From Vespa crabro (lineage: Eukaryota; Arthropoda; Insecta; Hymenoptera; Vespidae), in assembly GCF_910589235.1 (NCBI RefSeq), contig NW_025813595.1, forward strand, positions 62,001-126,000: DNA of 64,000 nt, in the 5' to 3' direction. The stretch's first letter is position 1. The number at the start of each line of letters is the position of its first letter. Position numbers and translations under genes: made by a program. This document shows positions 57,275 to 64,000 of the stretch, in pieces. Below the pieces are notes generated by a model. The model saw only the letters and a program-made list of their open reading frames with translations, did not search any database and was not told the DNA's origin.

Positions 57275-60200
57275 TGCTATGTTCTGAATCGATTGGTAAC
57301 ATTTTTCTAACTGTGGCACAAGTATTATTAAAGATTTCACGATATTATCTTCGCATATACCGAAATTCGCGTATGTCGATTAGGTTTGTCGACATTTATC
57401 ATATGAAAACGCGTAATTAAACATAGTAAAAACGTTATATTCTTGTTATATTCTTTATTCTGCATCGATAGAATATAAAATCAATGAAATTGAACGAGAT
57501 TTCAAGTTTTCGTTTTTCGACGATACGCGTATATGAGCGAAAAATCGTATATACGATATGAAAGAATGTTAAAAACTTTGATTCCAATATAAAATAGATG
57601 TTTGATCTTATGAAATGCAATGTTCTGAATCGATTGGTAACATTTTTCTAACTGTGGCACAAGTATTATTAAAGATTTCACGATTTTATCTTCGCATATC
57701 CCGAAATTCGCGTATGTTGATTACGTTTTTCGGCAAATATCTTATGAAAACGCGTATTTAAACATAGTAAAAACGTTATATTCTTGTTATTTTCTTTATT
57801 CTGCATCGATAGAATATAAAATCAATGAAATTGAACGAGATTTCAAGTTTTCGTTTTTCGACGATACGCGTATATGAGCGAAAAATCGTATATACGATAT
57901 GAAAGAATGTTAAAACTTTGATTCCAATATAAAATAGATGTTTGATCTTATGAAATGCAATGTTCTGAATCGATTGGTAACATTTTTCTAACTGTGGCTC
58001 AAGTATTATTAACGATTTCACGATTTTATCTTCGCATATATCGAAATTCGCGTATGTCGATTACGTTTTTCGACAATTATCATATGAAAACGCGTATTTA
58101 AACATAGTAAAAACGTTATATTCTTGTTATATTCTTTATTCTGCATCGATAGAATATAAAATCAATGAAATTGAACGAGATTTCAAGTTTTCGTTTTTCG
58201 ACGATACGCGTATATGATCGAAAAATCGTATACACGATATGAAAGAATGTTAAAAACTTTGATTCCAATATAAAATAGATGTTTGATCTTATGAAATGCA
58301 ATGTTCTGAATCGATTGGTAACATTTTTCTAACTGTGGCACAAGTATTATTAAAGATTTCACGATTTTATCTTCGCATATACCGAAATTCGCGTATGTCG
58401 TTTACGTTTTTCGACAATTATCATATGAAAACGCGTATTTTAACATAGTAAAAACGTTATATTCTTGTTATATTCTTTATTCTGCATCGATAGAATATAA
58501 AATCAATGAAATTGAACGAGATTTCAAGTTTTCGTTTTTCGACGATACGCGTATATGAGCGAAAAATCGTATATACGATATGAAAGAATGTTAAAAACTT
58601 TGATTCCAATATAAAATAGATGTTTGATCTTATGAAATGCAATGTTCTGAATCGAGTGGTAACATTTTTCTAACTGAGGCACAAGTATTATTAAAGATTT
58701 CACGATTTTATCTTCGCATATACCGAAATTCGCGTATGTCGATTACGTTTTTCGACAATTATCATATGAAAACGCGTATTTAAACATAGTAAAAACGTTA
58801 TATTCTTGTTATATTCTTTATTCTGCATCGATAGAATATAAAATCAATGAAATTGAACGAGATTTCAAGTTTTCGTTTTTCGACGATACGCGTATATGAG
58901 CGAAAAATCGTATATACGATATGAAAGAATGTTAAAAACTTTGATTCCAATATAAAATAGATGTTTCATCTTATGAAATGCAATGTTCTGAATCGATTGG
59001 TAACATTTTTCTAACTGTGGCACAAGTATTATTAAAGATTTCACGATTTTATCTTCGCATATACCGAAATTCGCGTATGTCGATTAGGTTTTTCGACAAT
59101 TATCATATGAAAACGCGTATTTAAACATAGTAAAGACGTTATATTCTTGTTATATTCTTTATTCTGCATCGATAGAATATAAAATCAATGAAATTGAACG
59201 AGATTTCAAGTTTTCGTTTTTCGACGATACGCGTATATGAGCGAAAAATCGTATATACGATATGAAAGAATGTTAAAAACTTTGATTCCAATATAAAATA
59301 GATGTGTGATCTTATGAAATGCAATGTTCTGAATCGATTGGTAACATTTTTCTAACTGAGGCACAAGTATTATTAAAGATTTCACGATTTTATCTTCGCA
59401 TATACCGAAATTCGCGTATGTCGATTACGTTTTACGACAATTATCATATGAAACGCGTATTTAAACATAGTAAAAATGTTATATTCTTGTTATATTCTTT
59501 ATTCTGCATCGATAGAATATAAAATCAATGAAATTGAACGAGATTTCAAGTTTTCGTTTTTCGACGATACGCGTATATGAGGGAAAAATCGTATATACGA
59601 TATGAAAGAATGTTAAAAACTTTGATTCCAATATAAAATAGATGTTTGATCTTATGAAATGCAATGTTCTGAATCGATTGGTAACATTTTTCTAACTGAG
59701 GCACAAGTATTATTAAAGATTTCACGATTTTATCTTCGCATATACCGAAATGCGCGTATGTCGATTACGTTTTTCGACAATTATCATATGAAAACGCGTA
59801 TTTAAACATAGTAAAAACGTTATATTCTTGTTATATTCTTTATTCTGCATCGATAGAATATAAAATCAATGAAATTGAACGAGATTTCAAGTTTTCGTTT
59901 TTCGACGATACGTGTATATGAGCGAAAAATCGTATATACGATATGAAAGAATGTTAAAAACTTTGATTCCAATATAAAATAGATGTTTGATCTTATGAAA
60001 TGCAATGTTCTGAATCGATTGGTAACATTTTTCTAACTGTGGCACAAGTATTATTAAAGATTTCACGATTTTATCTTCGCTTATACCGAAATTCGCGGTA
60101 GTCGATTACGTTTTTCGACAATTATCATATGAAAACGCGTATTTAAACATAGTAAAAACGTTATATTCTTGTTATGTTCTTTATTCTGCATCGATAGAAT

Positions 60201-60341
60201 ATAAAATCAATGAAATTGAACGAGATTTCAAGTTTTCGTTTTTCGACGATACGCGTATATGAGCGAAAAATCGTATATACGATATGAAAGAATGTTAAAA
60301 ACTTTGATTCCAATATATAATAGATGTTTGATCTTATGAAA
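57275..60341. repeat. Shortened A-B composite, copy at 57.3 kb (9 units)
   Basis: Starts with the rare GATATTATC/GGTTTGTCG unit. Next come a 340-bp ATATCCCG/TTATTTTC unit (57616), a chimeric module A unit (57956) and the GTCGTTTACG unit (58297). Module B units follow at 58638-60341: TTTCATC, TGTGATC, GAGGGAAA, ACGTGTAT and TTATGTTC. Unit 57956 has the front of 682-1022 (GTGGCTCAAG, ATATATCG) and the back of 3069-3409 (TGATCG, GTATACACG, CCAATATAAA). It marks an in-register loss of seven units relative to module A. Confidence 0.82.
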
Positions 60342-60682
60342 TGCAATGTTCTGAATCGATTGGTAACATTTTTCTAACTGTGGCACAAGTATTATTAAAG
60401 ATTTCACGATTTTATCTTCGCATATACCGAAATTCGCGTATGTCGATTACGTTTTTCGACAATTATCATATGAAAACGCGTATTTAAACATAGTAAAAAT
60501 GTTATATTCTGGTTATATTCTTTATTCTGCATCGATAGAATATAAAATCAATGAAATTGAACGAGATTTCAAGTTTTCGTTTTTCGACGATACGCGTATA
60601 TGAGCGAAAAATCGTATATACGATATGAAAGAATGTTAAAAACTTTGATTCCAATATAAAATAGATGTTTGATCTTATGAAA
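60342..60682. repeat. Single CTGGTTAT unit before the 3-unit repeats
   Basis: Carries AAAAATG and CTGGTTAT, as in the second unit of the 3-unit block that follows (61024, 62047). The unit before it (60001) combines the module B marker TTATGTTC with AATATATAATAG of the first unit of that block, so 60001 is chimeric. The third unit of the block (CGATTCTAACTTCG) is missing at this first occurrence. Confidence 0.76.
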
Positions 60683-61705
60683 TGCAATGTTCTGAATCGA
60701 TTGGTAACATTTTTCTAACTGTGGCACAAGTATTATTAAAGATTTCACGATTTTATCTTCGCATATACCGAAATTCGCGTATGTCGATTACGTTTTTCGA
60801 CAATTATCATATGAAAACGCGTATTTAAACATAGTAAAAACGTTATATTCTTGTTATATTCTTTATTCTGCATCGATAGAGTATAAAATCATTGAAATTG
60901 AACGAGATTTCAAGTTTTCGTTTTTCGACGATACGCGTATATGAGCGAAAAATCGTATATACGATATGAAAGAATGTTAAAAACTTTGATTCCAATATAT
61001 AATAGATGTTTGATCTTATGAAATGCAATGTTCTGAATCGATTGGTAACATTTTTCTAACTGTGGCACAAGTATTATTAAAGATTTCACGATTTTATCTT
61101 CGCATATACCGAAATTCGCGTATGTCGATTACGTTTTTCGACAATTATCATATGAAAACGCGTATTTAAACATAGTAAAAATGTTATATTCTGGTTATAT
61201 TCTTTATTCTGCATCGATAGAATATAAAATCAATGAAATTGAACGAGATTTCAAGTTTTCGTTTTTCGACGATACGCGTATATGAGCGAAAAATCGTATA
61301 TACGATATGAAAGAATGTTAAAAACTTTGATTCCAATATAAAATAGATGTTTGATCTTATGAAATGCAATGTTCTGAATCGATTGGTAACATTTTTCTAA
61401 CTGTGGCACAAGTATTATTAAAGATTTCACGATTCTAACTTCGCATATACCGAAATTCGCGTTAGTCGATTACGTTTTTCGACAATTATCATATGAAAAC
61501 GCGTATTTAAACATAGTAAAAACGTTATATTCTTGTTATATTCTTTATTCTGCATCGATAGAATATAAAATCAATGAAATTGAACGAGATTTCAAGTTTT
61601 CGTTTTTCGACGATACGCGTATATGAGCGAAAAATCGTATATACGATATGAAAGAATGTTAAAAACTTTGATTCCAATATAAAATAGATGTTTGATCTTA
61701 TGAAA
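60683..61705. repeat. 3-unit higher-order repeat near 61 kb, copy 1 (1,023 bp)
   Basis: Units in order: GAGTATAAAATCATTG with AATATATAATAG; AAAAATG with CTGGTTAT; and CGATTCTAACTTCG with GTTAGTCG. It is followed by a near-identical copy at 61706. A related block without GAGTATAAAATCATTG lies at 18410-19432. Confidence 0.88.
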
Positions 61706-62728
61706 TGCAATGTTCTGAATCGATTGGTAACATTTTTCTAACTGTGGCACAAGTATTATTAAAGATTTCACGATTTTATCTTCGCATATACCGAAATTCG
61801 CGTATGTCGATTACGTTTTTCGACAATTATCATATGAAAACGCGTATTTAAACATAGTAAAAACGTTATATTCTTGTTATATTCTTTATTCTGCATCGAT
61901 AGAGTATAAAATCATTGAAATTGAACGAGATTTCAAGTTTTCGTTTTTCGACGATACGCGTATATGAGCGAAAAATCGTATATACGATATGAAAGAATGT
62001 TAAAAACTTTGATTCCAATATATAATAGATGTTTGATCTTATGAAATGCAATGTTCTGAATCGATTGGTAACATTTTTCTAACTGTGGCACAAGTATTAT
62101 TAAAGATTTCACGATTTTATCTTCGCATATACCGAAATTCGCGTATGTCGATTACGTTTTTCGACAATTATCATATGAAAACGCGTATTTAAACATAGTA
62201 AAAATGTTATATTCTGGTTATATTCTTTATTCTGCATCGATAGAATATAAAATCAATGAAATTGAACGAGATTTCAAGTTTTCGTTTTTCGACGATACGC
62301 GTATATGAGCGAAAAATCGTATATACGATATGAAAGAATGTTAAAAACTTTGATTCCAATATAAAATAGATGTTTGATCTTATGAAATGCAATGTTCTGA
62401 ATCGATTGGTAACATTTTTCTAACTGTGGCACAAGTATTATTAAAGATTTCACGATTCTAACTTCGCATATACCGAAATTCGCGTTAGTCGATTACGTTT
62501 TTCGACAATTATCATATGAAAACGCGTATTTAAACATAGTAAAAACGTTATATTCTTGTTATATTCTTTATTCTGCATCGATAGAATATAAAATCAATGA
62601 AATTGAACGAGATTTCAAGTTTTCGTTTTTCGACGATACGCGTATATGAGCGAAAAATCGTATATACGATATGAAAGAATGTTAAAAACTTTGATTCCAA
62701 TATAAAATAGATGTTTGATCTTATGAAA
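61706..62728. repeat. 3-unit higher-order repeat near 62 kb, copy 2 (1,023 bp)
   Basis: Tandem copy of 60683-61705 at exactly 1,023 bases, with the same markers in each of the three units. I saw no difference between the two copies by eye, which makes this one of the most recent duplications in the window, or a recently converted pair. Confidence 0.88.
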
Positions 62729-63169
62729 TGCAATGTTCTGAATCGATTGGTAACATTTTTCTAACTGTGGCACAAGTATTATTAAAGATTTCACGATTTT
62801 ATCTTCGCATGTACCGAAATTCGCGTATGTCGATTACGTTTTTCGACAATTATCATATGAAAACGCGTATTTAAACATAGTAAAAACGTTATATTCTTAT
62901 TATATTCTTTATTCTGCATCGATAGAATATAAAATCAATGAAATTGAACGAGATTTCAAGTTTTCGTTTTTCGACGATACGCGTATATGAGCGAAAAATC
63001 GTATATACGATATGAAAGAATGTTAAAAACTTTGATTCCAATATAAAATAGATATTTGATCTTATGAAATGCAATGTTCTGAATCGATTGGTAACATTTT
63101 TCTAACTGTGGCACAAGTATTATTAAAGATTTCACGATTTTATCTTCGCATATACCGAAATTCGCGTAT

Positions 63170-63188
63170 GTCGATTACGTTTTTCGAC
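63170..63188. repeat. Short inverted repeat GTCGA/TCGAC (example)
   Basis: GTCGA (63170-63174) and TCGAC (63184-63188) are exact reverse complements separated by 9 bases. The arms survive in the GATTACG, GATTAGG and GATTAAG variants, which change only the loop. They are lost in units reading CGGC instead of CGAC, such as the unit starting at 38868. A short stem like this may be chance in a CpG-rich repeat. Confidence 0.6.
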
Positions 63189-63229
63189 AATTATCATATG
63201 AAAACGCGTATTTAAACATAGTAAAAACG

Positions 63230-63270
63230 TTATATTCTTGTTATATTCTTTATTCTGCATCGATAGAATA
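63230..63270. repeat. 11-bp direct repeat followed by TATTCT/AGAATA stem (example)
   Basis: TTATATTCTT occurs at 63230-63239 and again at 63241-63250, an 11-base step close to one helical turn. It is followed by TATTCT (63251-63256) and AGAATA (63265-63270), a 6-bp inverted repeat whose 8-base loop includes ATCGAT. Variants in this stretch (TTATTTTC, TTATGTTC, TTATTATA) mark particular unit lineages. No function can be assigned. Confidence 0.6.
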
Positions 63271-63307
63271 TAAAATCAATGAAATTGAACGAGATTTCAA
63301 GTTTTCG

Positions 63308-63352
63308 TTTTTCGACGATACGCGTATATGAGCGAAAAATCGTATATACGAT
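63308..63352. repeat. Dyad-symmetry cluster (example in the reference unit)
   Basis: Three overlapping palindromic elements lie within 45 bases. The arms TTTTTCG (63308-63314) and CGAAAAA (63333-63339) form a 7-bp inverted repeat. Its loop contains the perfect 10-bp palindrome ATACGCGTAT (63318-63327). The right arm abuts the perfect 14-bp palindrome ATCGTATATACGAT (63339-63352). The arrangement is kept in most units; some carry GTATACACG in place of GTATATACG, which breaks the 14-bp palindrome. Dyad-rich satellites are known at several centromeres that lack CENP-B boxes. A binding role here is inference. Confidence 0.85.
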
Positions 63353-63410
63353 ATGAAAGAATGTTAAAAACTTTGATTCCAATATAAAATAGATGTTTGA
63401 TCTTATGAAA

Positions 63411-64000
63411 TGCTATGTTTTGAATCGATTGGTAACATTTTTCTAACTGTGGCACAAGTATTATTAAAGATTTCACGATATTATCTTCGCATATACCGAA
63501 ATTCGCGTATGTCGATTAGGTTTGTCGACATTTATCATATGAAAACGCGTAATTAAACATAGTAAAAACGTTATATTCTTGTTATATTCTTTATTCTGCA
63601 TCGATAGAATATAAAATCAATGAAATTGAACGAGATTTCAAGTTTTCGTTTTTCGACGATACGCGTATATGAGCGAAAAATCGTATATACGATATGAAAG
63701 AATGTTAAAAACTTTGATTCCAATATAAAATAGATGTTTGATCTTATGAAATGCAATGTTCTGAATCGATTGGTAACATTTTTCTAACTGTGGCACAAGT
63801 ATTATTAAAGATTTCACGATTTTATCTTCGCATATCCCGAAATTCGCGTATGTTGATTACGTTTTTCGGCAAATATCTTATGAAAACGCGTATTTAAACA
63901 TAGTAAAAACGTTATATTCTTGTTATTTTCTTTATTCTGCATCGATAGAATATAAAATCAATGAAATTGAACGAGATTTCAAGTTTTCGTTTTTCGACGA
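63411..64000. repeat. Restart of the 57.3-kb block; array runs off the window
   Basis: Unit 63411 has TGCTATGTTTTG, GATATTATC, GGTTTGTCG and GTAATTAAAC. The partial unit 63752-64000 has ATATCCCG, TTGATTACG, CGGCAAATATC and TTATTTTC. This is the order seen at 57275-57955 and 21479-22159. The displacement from 57275 is 6,136 bases, which is 18 units of which two are 340 bp. The last unit stops at its position 249, inside the dyad cluster. Confidence 0.83.

Larger units (their letters stand above)
62729..63410. repeat. CATGTACC unit and consensus unit
   Basis: Unit 62729 carries CATGTACC with TTATTATA and a private AGATATTTG. Unit 63070 is the consensus-like unit used here as reference. They close the 18-unit block that began at 57275. 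Confidence 0.8.
63070..63410. repeat. Reference unit of the satellite (consensus-like monomer)
   Basis: This 341-bp unit carries the majority base at every position, as judged by eye across the window, and serves here to number positions 1-341. Landmarks are: ATCGAT at 14-19 and 190-195; an inverted repeat GTCGA/TCGAC at 101-105 and 115-119; CATATG at 126-131; ACGCGT at 135-140 and 251-256; a direct repeat TTATATTCTT at 161-170 and 172-181; an inverted repeat TATTCT/AGAATA at 182-187 and 196-201; and the main dyad cluster at 239-283. The choice of position 1 is arbitrary, because no boundary with unique DNA is visible. Confidence 0.93.
1..64000. repeat. 341-bp satellite DNA array filling the window
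   Basis: The sequence TGCAATGTTCTGAATCG, or a one- or two-base variant of it, recurs every 340-342 bases from base 1 to base 63752. All copies have the same orientation and nothing separates them. There are 187 full units plus a 249-bp partial unit. Units differ mostly by a few substitutions and by single-base indels; I found no indel larger than one base. G+C of the consensus is about 28.7% by hand count. Long homogeneous arrays of this kind are typical of eukaryotic centromeric or pericentromeric heterochromatin. Centromere function is not shown by the sequence. Neither end of the array is in view. Confidence 0.98.

Noticed and set aside
63300..63352. CENP-B box
   Set aside because: TTCGTTTTTCGACGA shares the TTCG start with the CENP-B box, but it lacks the required CGGG and the central A. 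No other place in the unit fits.
1..64000. CRISPR array
   Set aside because: The repeat is 341 bp with no alternating short repeat and unique spacer. Variation is spread through the unit and the copies are contiguous.
1..64000. Tandem array of rRNA, 5S, tRNA, snRNA or histone genes
   Set aside because: The unit shows no tRNA A or B box pair, no 5S-like internal control region, no conserved rRNA segment and no protein frame of useful length. G+C of about 29% also argues against structural RNA.
1..64000. Transposon-derived repeat (LTR, TIR or Helitron remnants)
   Set aside because: I found no terminal repeats, target-site duplications, poly-A tail or coding remnant at any unit edge. The inverted repeats seen are 5-14 bp and internal.
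1..64000. Telomeric or simple-sequence repeats
   Set aside because: No TTAGG, TTAGGG or other short tandem motif is present. The longest short-period repetition is the two-copy TTATATTCTT.

Overview
The window is one uninterrupted array of tandem satellite DNA. I see no gene, RNA gene, transposon or CRISPR array, and no non-satellite insertion. The unit is 341 bp, and all copies are head-to-tail in one orientation. The window holds 187 complete units and a 249-bp start of the 188th, so the array continues past both edges. The unit count closes exactly: 18 units of 340 bp, 2 of 342 bp and 167 of 341 bp sum to 63,751 bases, where the partial last unit begins. The unit 63070-63410 matches my by-eye consensus at every base.

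The DNA is clearly eukaryotic repeat DNA of pericentromeric, centromeric or heterochromatic type. By hand count the consensus has 98 G+C in 341 bases (28.7%) yet carries 22 CpG dinucleotides where about 7 are expected. An AT-rich genome with CpG excess recalls some insects, Hymenoptera in particular, but this is only an inference and I do not recognise the family by name. Each unit has a cluster of dyad symmetry at unit positions 239-283 (unit position 1 = the T of TGCAATG).

Layout by diagnostic variants: 0.3-7.5 kb holds two copies of a 10- or 11-unit higher-order module (module A). 7.5-9.5 kb is a second module of 6 units (module B). 9.5-14.7 kb is a partial and then a 9-unit A. 14.7-18.1 kb is two adjacent 5-unit B copies. 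18-26.6 kb is mixed and includes a shortened A-B pair at 21.8-24.2 kb. 26.6-30.7 kb is a 6-unit (2,046 bp) block in two copies. 30.7-35.8 kb is mixed. 35.8-57.3 kb is a domain with its own variants and local 8-, 3- and 2-unit repeats. 57.3-63.4 kb is an 18-unit block with another short A-B pair and a duplicated 3-unit block; it restarts at 63.4 kb.

The recurrent pattern is exchange in exact register: modules lose or gain whole units and leave chimeric units at the joints. This is the expected mark of unequal crossover or gene conversion. The short open frames on both strands are by-products of the repeat and are not annotated as genes.
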